Assembly (NCBI RefSeq): GCF_015706575.1
Contig: NW_024037076.1
Span: 18,046,898 to 18,110,897 of the forward strand
Length of the DNA: 64,000 bases
DNA from: Patiria miniata
Lineage: Eukaryota > Echinodermata > Asteroidea > Valvatida > Asterinidae
Direction of reading: 5' to 3'
Shown here in pieces: positions 46,101 through 59,412 of this stretch. Numbering within the stretch: position 1 is the stretch's first letter; the number at the start of each line of letters is the position of its first letter. Made by a program: the position numbers and the translations under genes. The notes under the pieces are model-generated. The model searched no databases. It was not told the DNA's origin and was given only the letters and a program-made list of their open reading frames with translations.

Positions 46101-49100
46101 AACAAGTTATAGTTTGTCAAAATCCATCCATGTTAAGGTACCTTTAGACCGCGACACATGAGAGCCATGTCGGCTGGCGCTGACAGCCCTTGCTATGGGA
46201 CTTACTGCACAAAAACGAAACTGGGGGCATCATGTACCTATGTCTGGGGCTCACTCCAAAAGTTTCAAGTCTGAAGCCTTGCCGATTTGTCAGCTTGTTG
46301 GCCTATTCATCCGCCATCCAACAAGTTATAGTTTGTCAAAATCCATCCATGTTAAGGTACCTTTAGACCGCGACACATGAGAGCCATGTCGGCTGGCGCT
46401 GACAGCCCTTGCTATGGGACTTACTGCACAAAAACGAAACTGGGGGCATCATGTACCTATGTCTGGGGCTCACTCCAAAAGTTTCAAGTCTGAAGCCTTG
46501 CCGATTTGTCAGCTTGTTGGCCTATTCATCCGCCATCCAACAAGTTATAGTTTGTCAAAATCCATCCATGTTAAGGTACCTTTAGACCGCGACACATGAG
46601 AGCCATGTCGGCTGGCGCTGACAGCCCTTGCTATGGGACTTACTGCACAAAAACGAAACTGGGGGCATCATGTACCTATGTCTGGGCTCACTCCAAAAGT
46701 TTCAAGTCTGAAGCCTTGCCGATTTGTCAGCTTGTTGGCCTATTCATCCGCCATCCAACAAGTTATAGTTTGTCAAAATCCATCCATGTTAAGGTACCTT
46801 TAGACCGCGACACATGAGAGCCATGTCGGCTGGCGCTGACAGCCCTTGCTATGGGACTTACTGCACAAAAACGAAACTGGGGGCATCATGTACCTATGTC
46901 TGGGCTCACTCCAAAAGTTTCAAGTCTGAAGCCTTGCCGATTTGTCAGCTTGTTGGCCTATTCATCCGCCATCCAACAAGTTATAGTTTGTCAAAATCCA
47001 TCCATGTTAAGGTACCTTTAGACCGCGACTGAGAGCCCTGACGGCGCCTTGCTATGGGACTTACTGCACAAAAACGAAACTGGGGGCATCATGTACCTAT
47101 GTCTGGGGCTCACTCCAAAAGTTTCAAGTCTGAAGCCTTGCCGATTTGTCAGCTTGTTGGCCTATTCATCCGCCATCCAACAAGTTATAGTTTGTCAAAA
47201 TCCATCCATGTTAAGGTACCTTTAGACCGCGACACATGAGAGCCATGTCGGCTGGCGCTGACAGCCCTTGCTATGGGACTTACTGCACAAAAACGAAACT
47301 GGGGGCATCATGTACCTATGTCTGGGGCTCACTCCAAAAGTTTCAAGTCTGAAGCCTTGCCGATTTGTCAGCTTGTTGGCCTATTCATCCGCCATCCAAC
47401 AAGTTATAGTTTGTCAAAATCCATCCATGTTAAGGTACCTTTAGACCGCGACACATGAGAGCCATGTCGGCTGGCGCTGACAGCCCTTGCTATGGGACTT
47501 ACTGCACAAAAACGAAACTGGGGGCATCATGTACCTATGTCTGGGGCTCACTCCAAAAGTTTCAAGTCTGAAGCCTTGCCGATTTGTCAGCTTGTTGGCC
47601 TATTCATCCGCCATCCAACAAGTTATAGTTTGTCAAAATCCATCCATGTTAAGGTACCTTTAGACCGCGACACATGAGAGCCATGTCGGCTGGCGCTGAC
47701 AGCCCTTGCTATGGGACTTACTGCACAAAAACGAAACTGGGGGCATCATGTACCTATGTCTGGGGCTCACTCCAAAAGTTTCAAGTCTGAAGCCTTGCCG
47801 ATTTGTCAGCTTGTTGGCCTATTCATCCGCCATCCAACAAGTTATAGTTTGTCAAAATCCATCCATGTTAAGGTACCTTTAGACCGCGACACATGAGAGC
47901 CATGTCGGCTGGCGCTGACAGCCCTTGCTATGGGACTTACTGCACAAAAACGAAACTGGGGGCATCATGTACCTATGTCTGGGGCTCACTCCAAAAGTTT
48001 CAAGTCTGAAGCCTTGCCGATTTGTCAGCTTGTTGGCCTATTCATCCGCCATCCAACAAGTTATAGTTTGTCAAAATCCATCCATGTTAAGGTACCTTTA
48101 GACCGCGACACATGAGAGCCATGTCGGCTGGCGCTGACAGCCCTTGCTATGGGACTTACTGCACAAAAACGAAACTGGGGGCATCATGTACCTATGTCTG
48201 GGGCTCACTCCAAAAGTTTCAAGTCTGAAGCCTTGCCGATTTGTCAGCTTGTTGGCCTATTCATCCGCCATCCAACAAGTTATAGTTTGTCAAAATCCAT
48301 CCATGTTAAGGTACCTTTAGACCGCGACACATGAGAGCCATGTCGGCTGGCGCTGACAGCCCTTGCTATGGGACTTACTGCACAAAAACGAAACTGGGGG
48401 CATCATGTACCTATGTCTGGGGCTCACTCCAAAAGTTTCAAGTCTGAAGCCTTGCCGATTTGTCAGCTTGTTGGCCTATTCATCCGCCATCCAACAAGTT
48501 ATAGTTTGTCAAAATCCATCCATGTTAAGGTACCTTTAGACCGCGACACATGAGAGCCATGTCGGCTGGCGCTGACAGCCCTTGCTATGGGACTTACTGC
48601 ACAAAAACGAAACTGGGGGCATCATGTACCTATGTCTGGGGCTCACTCCAAAAGTTTCAAGTCTGAAGCCTTGCCGATTTGTCAGCTTGTTGGCCTATTC
48701 ATCCGCCATCCAACAAGTTATAGTTTGTCAAAATCCATCCATGTTAAGGTACCTTTAGACCGCGACACATGAGAGCCATGTCGGCTGGCGCTGACAGCCC
48801 TTGCTATGGGACTTACTGCACAAAAACGAAACTGGGGGCATCATGTACCTATGTCTGGGGCTCACTCCAAAAGTTTCAAGTCTGAAGCCTTGCCGATTTG
48901 TCAGCTTGTTGGCCTATTCATCCGCCATCCAACAAGTTATAGTTTGTCAAAATCCATCCATGTTAAGGTACCTTGACCGCGACACATGAGAGCCATGTCG
49001 GCTGGCGCTGACAGCCCTTGCTATGGGACTTACTGCACAAAAACGAAACTGGGGCATCATGTACCTATGTCTGGGGCTCACTCCAAAAGTTTCAAGTCTG

Positions 49101-50240
49101 AAGCCTTGCCGATTTGTCAGCTTGTTGGCCTATTCATCCGCCATCCAACAAGTTATAGTTTGTCAAAATCCATCCATGTTAAGGTACCTTTAGACCGCGA
49201 CACATGAGAGCCATGTCGGCTGGCGCTGACAGCCCTTGCTATGGGACTTACTGCACAAAAACGAAACTGGGGGCATCATGTACCTATGTCTGGGGCTCAC
49301 TCCAAAAGTTTCAAGTCTGAAGCCTTGCCGATTTGTCAGCTTGTTGGCCTATTCATCCGCCATCCAACAAGTTATAGTTTGTCAAAATCCATCCATGTTA
49401 AGGTACCTTTAGACCGCGACACATGAGAGCCATGTCGGCTGGCGCTGACAGCCCTTGCTATGGGACTTACTGCACAAAAACGAAACTGGGGGCATCATGT
49501 ACCTATGTCTGGGCTCACTCCAAAAGTTTCAAGTCTGAAGCCTTGCCGATTTGTCAGCTTGTTGGCCTATTCATCCGCCATCCAACAAGTTATAGTTTGT
49601 CAAAATCCATCCATGTTAAGGTACCTTTAGACCGCGACACATGAGAGCCATGTCGGCTGGCGCTGACAGCCCTTGCTATGGGACTTACTGCACAAAAACG
49701 AAACTGGGGGCATCATGTACCTATGTCTGGGGCTCACTCCAAAAGTTTCAAGTCTGAAGCCTTGCCGATTTGTCAGCTATTGCCTATCATCCGCCATCCA
49801 ACAAGTTATAGTTTGTCAAAATCCATCCATGTTAAGGTACCTTTAGACCGCGACACATGAGAGCCATGTCGGCTGGCGCTGACAGCCCTTGCTATGGGAC
49901 TTACTGCACAAAAACGAAACTGGGGCATCATGTACCTATGTCTGGGGCTCACTCCAAAAGTTTCAAGTCTGAAGCCTTGCCGATTTGTCAGCTTGTTGGC
50001 CTATTCATCCGCCATCCAACAAGTTATAGTTTGTCAAAATCCATCCATGTTAAGGTACCTTTAGACCGCGACACATGAGAGCCATGTCGGCTGGCGCTGA
50101 CAGCCCTTGCTATGGGACTTACTGCACAAAAACGAAACTGGGGGCATCATGTACCTATGTCTGGGGCTCACTCCAAAAGTTTCAAGTCTGAAGCCTTGCC
50201 GATTTGTCAGCTTGTTGGCCTATTCATCCGCCATCCAACA

Positions 50241-50346
50241 ATTATAGTTTGTCAAAATCCATCCATGTTAGGTACCTTTAGAGCTAGTTTGGCCTATTCA
50301 TCCGCCATCCAACAAGTTATAGTTTGTCAAATCCATCCATGTTAGG
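50241..50346 (+). repeat. Partial unit inserted in the array
   Basis: After TACCTTTAGA at 50281 the sequence jumps back to AGCTAGTTTGGCCTATTC and repeats the last third of a unit (about 66 bp) before continuing. It is a recombination or replication-slippage junction inside the core. Confidence 0.85.
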
Positions 50347-53300
50347 TACCTTTAGACCGCGACACATGAGAGCCATGTCGGCTGGCGCTGACAGCCCTTG
50401 CTATGGGACTTACTGCACAAAAACGAAACTGGGGCATCATGTACCTATGTCTGGGGCTCACTCCAAAAGTTTCAAGTCTGAAGCCTTGCCGATTTGTCAG
50501 CTTGTTGGCCTATTCATCCGCCATCCAACAAGTTATAGTTTGTCAAAATCCATCCATGTTAAGGTACCTTTAGACCGCGACACATGAGAGCCATGTCGGC
50601 TGGCGCTGACAGCCCTTGCTATGGGACTTACTGCACAAAAACGAAACTGGGGGCATCATGTACCTATGTCTGGGGCTCACTCCAAAAGTTTCAAGTCTGA
50701 AGCCTTGCCGATTTGTCAGCTTGTTGGCCTATTCATCCGCCATCCAACAAGTTATAGTTTGTCAAAATCCATCCATGTTAAGGTACCTTTACCTTTAGAC
50801 CGCGACACATGAGAGCCATGTCGGCTGGCGCTGACAGCCCTTGCTATGGGACTTACTGCACAAAAACGAAACTGGGGGCATCATGTACCTATGTCTGGGC
50901 TCACTCCAAAAGTTTCAAGTCTGAAGCCTTGCCGATTTGTCAGCTTGTTGGCCTATTCATCCGCCATCCAACAAGTTATAGTTTGTCAAAATCCATCCAT
51001 GTTAAGGTACCTTTAGACCGCGACACATGAGAGCCATGTCGGCTGGCGCTGACAGCCCTTGCTATGGGACTTACTGCACAAAAACGAAACTGGGGGCATC
51101 ATGTACCTATGTCTGGGGCTCACTCCAAAAGTTTCAAGTCTGAAGCCTTGCCGATTTGTCAGCTTGTTGGCCTATTCATCCGCCATCCAACAAGTTATAG
51201 TTTGTCAAAATCCATCCATGTTAAGGTACCTTTAGACCGCGGCTGGCCGCTGACAGCCCTTGCTATGGGACTTACTGCACAAAAACGAAACTGGGGGCAT
51301 CATGTACCTATGTCTGGGGCTCACTCCAAAAGTTTCAAGTCTGAAGCCTTGCCGATTTGTCAGCTTGTTGGCCTATTCATCCGCCATCCAACAAGTTATA
51401 GTTTGTCAAAATCCATCCATGTTAAGGTACCTTTAGACCGCGACACATGAGAGCCATGTCGGCTGGCGCTGACAGCCCTTGCTATGGGACTTACTGCACA
51501 AAAACGAAACTGGGGGCATCATGTACCTATGTCTGGGGCTCACTCCAAAAGTTTCAAGTCTGAAGCCTTGCCGATTTGTCAGCTTGTTGGCCTATTCATC
51601 CGCCATCCAACAAGTTATAGTTTGTCAAAATCCATCCATGTTAAGGTACCTTTAGACCGACACATGAGAGCCATGTCGGCTGGCGCTGACAGCCCTTGCT
51701 ATGGGACTTACTGCACAAAAACGAAACTGGGGGCATCATGTACCTATGTCTGGGGCTCACTCCAAAAGTTTCAAGTCTGAAGCCTTGCCGATTTGTCAGC
51801 TTGTTGGCCTATTCATCCGCCATCCAACAAGTTATAGTTTGTCAAAATCCATCCATGTTAAGGTACCTTTAGACCGCGACACATGAGAGCCATGTCGGCT
51901 GGCGCTGACAGCCCTTGCTATGGGACTTACTGCACAAAAAAACGAAACTGGGGGCATCATGTACCTATGTCTGGGGCTCACTCCAAAAGTTTCAAGTCTG
52001 AAGCCTTGCCGATTTGTCAGCTTGTTGGCCTATTCATCCGCCATCCAACAAGTTATAGTTTGTCAAAATCCATCCATGTTAAGGTACCTTTAGACCGCGA
52101 CACATGAGAGCCATGTCGGCTGGCGCTGACAGCCCTTGCTATGGGACTTACTGCACAAAAACGAAACTGGGGGGCATCATGTACCTATGTCTGGGGCTCA
52201 CTCCAAAAGTTTCAAGTCTGAAGCCTTGCCGATTTGTCAGCTTGTTGGCCTATTCATCCGCCATCCAACAAGTTATAGTTTGTCAAAATCCATCCATGTT
52301 AAGGTACCTTTAGACCGCGACACATGAGAGCCATGTCGGCTGGCGCTGACAGCCCTTGCTATGGGACTTACTGCACAAAAACGAAACTGGGGGCATCATG
52401 TACCTATGTCTGGGGCTCACTCCAAAAGTTTCAAGTCTGAAGCCTTGCCGATTTGTCAGCTTGTTGGCCTATTCATCCGCCATCCAACAAGTTATAGTTT
52501 GTCAAAATCCATCCATGTTAAGGTACCTTTAGACCGCGACACATGAGAGCCATGTCGGCTGGCGCTGACAGCCCTTGCTATGGGACTTACTGCACAAAAA
52601 CGAAACTGGGGGCATCATGTACCTATGTCTGGGGCTCACTCCAAAAGTTTCAAGTCTGAAGCCTTGCCGATTTGTCAGCTTGTTGGCCTATTCATCCGCC
52701 ATCCAACAAGTTATAGTTTGTCAAAATCCATCCATGTTAAGGTACCTTTAGACCGCGACACATGAGAGCCATGTCGGCTGGCGCTGACAGCCCTTGCTAT
52801 GGGACTTACTGCACAAAAACGAAACTGGGGGCATCATGTACCTATGTCTGGGGCTCACTCCAAAAGTTTCAAGTCTGAAGCCTTGCCGATTTGTCAGCTT
52901 GTTGGCCTATTCATCCGCCATCCAACAAGTTATAGTTTGTCAAAATCCATCCATGTTAAGGTACCTTTAGACCGCGACACATGAGAGCCATGTCGGCTGG
53001 CGCTGACAGCCCTTGCTATGGGACTTACTGCACAAAAACGAAACTGGGGGCATCATGTACCTATGTCTGGGGCTCACTCCAAAGTTTCAAGTCTGAAGCC
53101 TTGCCGATTTGTCAGCTTGTTGGCCTATTCATCCGCCATCCAACAAGTTATAGTTTGTCAAAATCCATCCATGTTAAGGTACCTTTAGACCGCGACACAT
53201 GAGAGCCATGTCGGCTGGCGCTGACAGCCCTTGCTATGGGACTTACTGCACAAAAACGAAACTGGGGGCATCATGTACCTATGTCTGGGGCTCACTCCAA

Positions 53301-55880
53301 AAGTTTCAAGTCTGAAGCCTTGCCGATTTGTCAGCTTGTTGGCTATTCATCCGCCATCCAACAAGTTATAGTTTGTCAAAATCCATCCATGTTAAGGTAC
53401 CTTTAGACCGCGACACATGAGAGCCATGTCGGCTGGCGCTGACAGCCCTTGCTATGGGACTTACTGCACAAAAACGAAACTGGGGCATCATGTACCTATG
53501 TCTGGGGCACTCCAAAGTTCACTCCAAAAGTTTCAAGTCTGAAGCCTTGCCGATTTGTCAGCTTGTTGGCCTATTCATCCGCCATCCAACAAGTTATAGT
53601 TTGTCAAAATCCATCCATGTTAAGGTACCTTTAGACCGCGACACATGAGAGCCATGTCGGCTGGCGCTGACAGCCCTTGCTATGGGACTTACTGCACAAA
53701 AACGAAACTGGGGGCATCATGTACCTATGTCTGGGGCTCACTCCAAAAGTTTCAAGTCTGAAGCCTTGCCGATTTGTCAGCTTGTTGGCCTATTCATCCG
53801 CCATCCAACAAGTTATAGTTTGTCAAAATCCATCCATGTTAAGGTACCTTTAGACCGCGACACATGAGAGCCATGTCGGCTGGCGCTGACAGCCCTTGCT
53901 ATGGGACTTACTGCACAAAAACGAAACTGGGGGCATCATGTACCTATGTCTGGGGCTCACTCCAAAAGTTTCAAGTCTGAAGCCTTGCCGATTTGTCAGC
54001 TTGTTGGCTATTCATCCGCCATCCAACAAGTTATAGTTTGTCAAAATCCATCCATGTTAAGGTACCTTTAGACCGCGACACATGAGAGCCATGTCGGCTG
54101 GCGCTGACAGCCCTTGCTATGGGACTTACTGCACAAAAACGAAACTGGGGGCATCATGTACCTATGTCTGGGGCTCACTCCAAAAGTTTCAAGTCTGAAG
54201 CCTTGCCGATTTGTCAGCTTGTTGGCTATATTCATCCGCCATCCAACAAGTTATAGTTTGTCAAAATCCATCCATGTTAAGGTACCTTTAGACCGCGACA
54301 CATGAGAGCCATGTCGGCTGGCGCTGACAGCCCTTGCTATGGACTTACTGCACAAAAACGAAACTGGGGGCATCATGTACCTATGTCTGGGGCTCACTCC
54401 AAAAGTTTCAAGTCTGAAGCCTTGCCGATTTGTCAGCTTGTTGGCCTATTCATCCGCCATCCAACAAGTTATAGTTTGTCAAAATCCATCCATGTTAAGG
54501 TACCTTTAGACCGCGACACATGAGAGCCATGTCGGCTGGCGCTGACAGCCCTTGCTATGGGACTTACTGCACAAAAACGAAACTGGGGGCATCATGTACC
54601 TATGTCTGGGCTCACTCCAAAAGTTTCAAGTCTGAAGCCTTGCCGATTTGTCAGCTTGTTGGCCTATTCATCCGCCATCCAACAAGTTATAGTTTGTCAA
54701 AAATCCATGTTAAGGTACCTTTAGACCGCGACACATGAGAGCCATGTCGGCTGGCGCTGACAGCCCTTGCTATGGGACTTACTGCACAAAAACGAAACTG
54801 GGGGCATCATGTACCTATGTCTGGGGCTCACTCCAAAAGTTTCAAGTCTGAAGCCTTGCCGATTTGTCAGCTTGTTGGCCTATTCATCCGCCATCCAACA
54901 AGTTATAGTTTGTCAAAATCCATCCATGTTAAGGTACCTTTAGACCGCGACACATGAGAGCCATGTCGGCTGGCGCTGACAGCCCTTGCTATGGGACTTA
55001 CTGCACAAAAACGAAACTGGGGGCATCATGTACCTATGTCTGGGGCTCACTCCAAAAGTTTCAAGTCTGAAGCCTTGCCGATTTGTCAGCTTGTTGGCCT
55101 ATTCATCCGCCATCCAACAAGTTATAGTTTGTCAAAATCCATCCATGTTAAGGTACCTTTAGACCGCGACACATGAGAGCCATGTCGGCTGGCGCTGACA
55201 GCCCTTGCTATGGGACTTACTGCACAAAAACGAAACTGGGGGCATCATGTACCTATGTCTGGGGCTCACTCCAAAAGTTTCAAGTCTGAAGCCTTGCCGA
55301 TTTGTCAGCTTGTTGGCCTATTCATCCGCCATCCAACAAGTTATAGTTTGTCAAAATCCATCCATGTTAAGGTACCTTTAGACCGCGACACATGAGAGCC
55401 ATGTCGGCTGGCGCTGACAGCCCTTGCTATGGGACTTACTGCACAAAAACGAAACTGGGGGCATCATGTACCTATGTCTGGGCTCACTCCAAAAGTTTCA
55501 AGTCTGAAGCCTTGCCGATTTGTCAGCTTGTTGGCCTATTCATCCGCCATCCAACAAGTTATAGTTTGTCAAAATCCATCCATGTTAAGGTACCTTTAGA
55601 CCGCGACACATGAGAGCCATGTCGGCTGGCGCTGACAGCCCTTGCTATGGGACTTACTGCACAAAAACGAAACTGGGGGCATCATGTACCTATGTCTGGG
55701 GCTCACTCCAAAAGTTTCAAGTCTGAAGCCTTGCCGATTTGTCAGCTTGTTGGCCTATTCATCCGCCATCCAACAAGTTATAGTTTGTCAAAATCCATCC
55801 ATGTTAAGGTACCTTTAGACCGCGACACATGAGAGCCATGTCGGCTGGCGCTGACAGCCCTTGCTATGGGACTTACTGCA

Positions 55881-58800
55881 CAAAAACGAAAGCATCATGT
55901 ACCTATGTCTGGGGCTCACTCCAAAAGTTTCAAGTCTGAAGCTTGCCGATTTGTCAGCTTGTTGGCTATTCATCCGCCATCCAACAAGTTATAGTGTCAA
56001 AATCCATCCCTGTTAAGGTACCTTTAGATTTGTCAGCTTGTTGGCCTATTCATCCGCCATCCAACAAGTTATAGTTTGTCAAAATCCATCCATGTTAAGG
56101 TACCTTTAGACCGCGACACATGAGAGCCATGTTGGCTGGCGCTGACAGCCCTTGCTATGGGACTTACTGCACAAAAACGAAACTGGGGGCATCATGTACC
56201 TATGTCTGGGGCTCACTCCAAAAGTTCAAGTCTGAAGCCTTGCCGATTTGTCAGCTTGTTGGCCTATTCATCCGCCATCCAACAAGTTATAGTTTGTCAA
56301 AATCCATCCATGTTAAGGTACCTTTAGACCGCGACACATGAGAGCCATGTCGGGTGGCGCTGACAGCCCTTGCTATGGGACTTACTGCACAAAAACGAAA
56401 CTGGGGGCATCATGTACTATGTCTGGGGCTCACTCCAAAGTTTCAAGTCTGAAGCCTTGCCGATTTGTCAGCTTGTTGGCCTATTCATCCGCCATCCAAC
56501 AAGTTATAATTTGTCAAAATCCATCTATGTTAAGGTACCTTCGACCGCGACACATGAGAGCCATGTCGGCTGGCGCTGACAGCCCTTGCTATGGGACTTA
56601 CTGCACAAAAACGAAACTGGGGGCATCATGTACCTATGTCTGGGGCTCACTCCAAAAGTTTCAAGTCTGAAGCCTTGCCGATTTCGTCAGCTTGTTGGCC
56701 TATTCATCCGCCATCCAACAAGTTATAGTTTGTCAAAATCCATCCATGTTAAGGTACCTTTAGACCGCGACACATGAGAGCCATGTCGGCTGGCGCTGAC
56801 AGCCCTTGCTATGGGACTTACTGCACAAAAACGAAACTGGGGGCATCATGTAGCTATGTCTGGGGCTCACTCCAAAAGTTTCAAGTCTGAAGCCTTGCCG
56901 ATTTGTCAGCTTGTTGGCTATTCATCCGCCATCCAACAAGTTATAGTTTGTCAAAATCCATCCATGTTAAGGTACCTTTAGACCGCGACACATGAGAGCC
57001 ATGTCGGCTGGCGCTGACAGCCCTTGCTATGGGACTTACTGCACAAAAACGAAACTGGGGGCATCATGTACCTATGTCTGGGCTCACTCCAAAAGTTTCA
57101 AGTCTGAAGCCTTGCCGATTTGTCAGCTTGTTGGCCTATTCATCCGCCATTCAACAAGTTATAGTTTGTCAAAATCCATCCATGTTAAGGTACCTTTAGA
57201 CCGCGACACATGAGAGCCATGTCGGCTGGCGCTGACAGCCCTTGCTATGGGACTTACTGCACAAAAACGAAACTGGGGGCATCATGTACCTATGTCTGGG
57301 GCTCACTCCAAAAGTTTCAAGTCTGAAGCCTTGCCGATTTGTCAGCTTGTTGGCCTATTCATCCGCCATCCAACAAGTTATAGTTTGTCAAAATCCATCC
57401 ATGTTAAGGTACCTTTAGACCGCGACACATGAGAGCCATGTTGGCTGGCGCTGACAGCCCTTGCTATGGGACTTACTGCACAAAAACGAAACTGGGGGCA
57501 TCATGTACCTATGTCATGGGCTCACTCCAAAAGTTTCAAGTCTGAAGCCTTGCCGATTTGTCAGCTTGTTGGCTATTCATCCGCCATTCAACAAGTTATA
57601 GTTTGTCAAAATCCATCCATGTTAAGGTACCTTTAGACCGCGACACATGAGAGCCATGTCGGCTGGCGCTGACAGCCCTTGCTATGGGACTTACTGCACA
57701 AAAACGAAACTGGGGGCATCATGTACCTATGTCTGGGGCTCACTCCAAAAGTTTCAAGTCTGAAGCCTTGCCGATTTGTCAGCTTGTTGGCTATTCATCC
57801 ACCATCCAACAAGTTATAGTTTGTCAAAATCCATCCATGTTAAGGTACCTTTAGACCGCGACATGTCGACTGGCGCTGACAGCCCTTGCTATGGGACTTA
57901 CTGCACAAAAACGAAACTGGGGGCATCATTACCTATGTCTGGAGCTCACTCCAAAAGTTTCAAGTCTGAAGCCTTGCAGATTTGTCCGCTTGTTGGCCTA
58001 TTCATCCGCCATCCAACAAGCTATAGTTTGTCAAAATCCATCATGTTAAGGTACCTTTAGACCAAGACACATGAGAGCCATGTCGGCTGGCGCTGACACC
58101 CTTGCTATGGGACTTACTGCACAAAAACGAAACTGGGGGCATCATGTACCTATGTCTAGGGCTCACTCCAAAAGTTTCAAGTCTGAAGCCTTGCCGATTT
58201 GTCAGCTTGTTGGCCTATTCATCCGCCATCCAACAAGTTATAGTTTGTCAAAATCCATCCATGTTAAGGTACCTTTAGACCGAGACACATGAGAGCCATG
58301 TCGGCTGGCGCTGACAGCCCTTGCTATGGGACTTACTGCACAAAAACGAAACTGGGGGCATCATGTATCTACGTCTGGGGCTCACTCCAAAAGTTTCAAG
58401 TCTGAAGCCTTGCCGATTTGTCAGCTTGTTGGCCTATTCATCCGCCATCCAACAAGTTATAGTTTGTCAAAATCCATCCATGTTAAGGTACCTTTAGACC
58501 GCGACAATGAGAGCCATGTCGGCTGGCGCTGACAGCCCTTGCTATGGGACTTACTGCACAAAAACAAAACTGGGGGCATCATGTACCTATGTCTGGGGCT
58601 CACTCCAAAAGTTTCAAGTCTGAAGCCTTGCCGATTTGTCAGCTTGTTGGCTTATTCATTCGCCATCCAACAAGTTAGTTTGTCAAAATCCATCCATGTT
58701 AAGGTACCTTTAGACCGCGACACATGAGAGCCATGTCGGCTGGTACTGACAGCCCTTGCTATGGGACTTACTGCACAAAAACGAAACTGGGGGCATCATG

Positions 58801-59412
58801 TACCTACGTCTGGGGCTCACTCCAAAAGTTTAAGTCTGAAGCTTTGCCGATTTGTCAGCTTGTTGGCTTATTCATCCGCTATCCAACAAGTTATAGTTTG
58901 TCAAAATCCATCCATGTTAAGGTACCTTAGACCGCGACACATGAGAGCCATGTCGGCTGGTGCTGACAGCCCTTGCTATGGGACTTACTGCACAAAAACG
59001 AAACTGGGGGCATCATGTACCTACGTCTGGGGCTCACTCCACAAGTTTCAAGTCTGAAGCCTTGCCGATTTCTCAGCTTGTTGGCCTATCAAACAAGCTA
59101 TAGTTTGTCAAAATCCATCCATGTTAAGGTGCCTTTAGACCACGACACATGAGAGCCATGTCGGCTGGCGCTGACAGCCCTTGCTATGGGACTTACTGCA
59201 CAAAAACGAAACTGGGGGCATCATGTACCTACGTCTGGGGCTCACTCCAAAAGTTTCAAGCCTGAAGCCTTGCAGATTTGTCAGCTTGTTGGCTTATTCA
59301 TCCGCTATCCAACAAGTTATAGTTTGTCAAAATCCATCCATGTTAAGGTACCTTTAGACCGCGACATGTCGGCTGGCGCTGACAGCCCTTGCTATGGGAC
59401 TTACTGCACAAA
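55881..59412 (+). repeat. Right margin of the array: diverging units
   Basis: Here substitutions appear that the core lacks: ATGTTGGCTGG, TACGTCTGGGG, CCGCTATCC, CACCATCC, TTGCAGATT, TGGTACTGAC. Small deletions also occur, such as loss of CTGGGG at 55891 and a jump from TTTAGA to TTTGTCAGC at about 56028. The changes become denser towards 59412. Orientation and period are kept. Confidence 0.9.

Larger units (their letters stand above)
31300..59412 (+). repeat. Satellite array, 219-bp unit, about 128 head-to-tail copies
   Basis: The unit is 219 bp (for example, successive repeats start at 38552, 38771, 38990, 39209 and 39428). One phase runs from TATGGGACTTACTGCAC through TTCAAGTCTGAAGCC and TTGTTGGCCTATTCATCC to AAGGTACCTTTAGACC and GTCGGCTGGCGCTGACAGCC. 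Each unit has one GGTACC. All copies face the same way. Units up to about 55.9 kb are nearly identical, and length variants are mostly one-base changes in the G5, G4 and A5 runs. Although 219 is a multiple of three, each forward frame meets a stop in every canonical unit, so the repeated 61-74-codon frames are not genes. No link to a known satellite family was recognised. Confidence 0.98.

Noticed and set aside
31300..59412. CRISPR array or other prokaryotic repeat system
   Set aside because: There are no variable spacers; the whole 219-bp unit repeats. The setting is eukaryotic, with spliced exons and SINE-like sequences.
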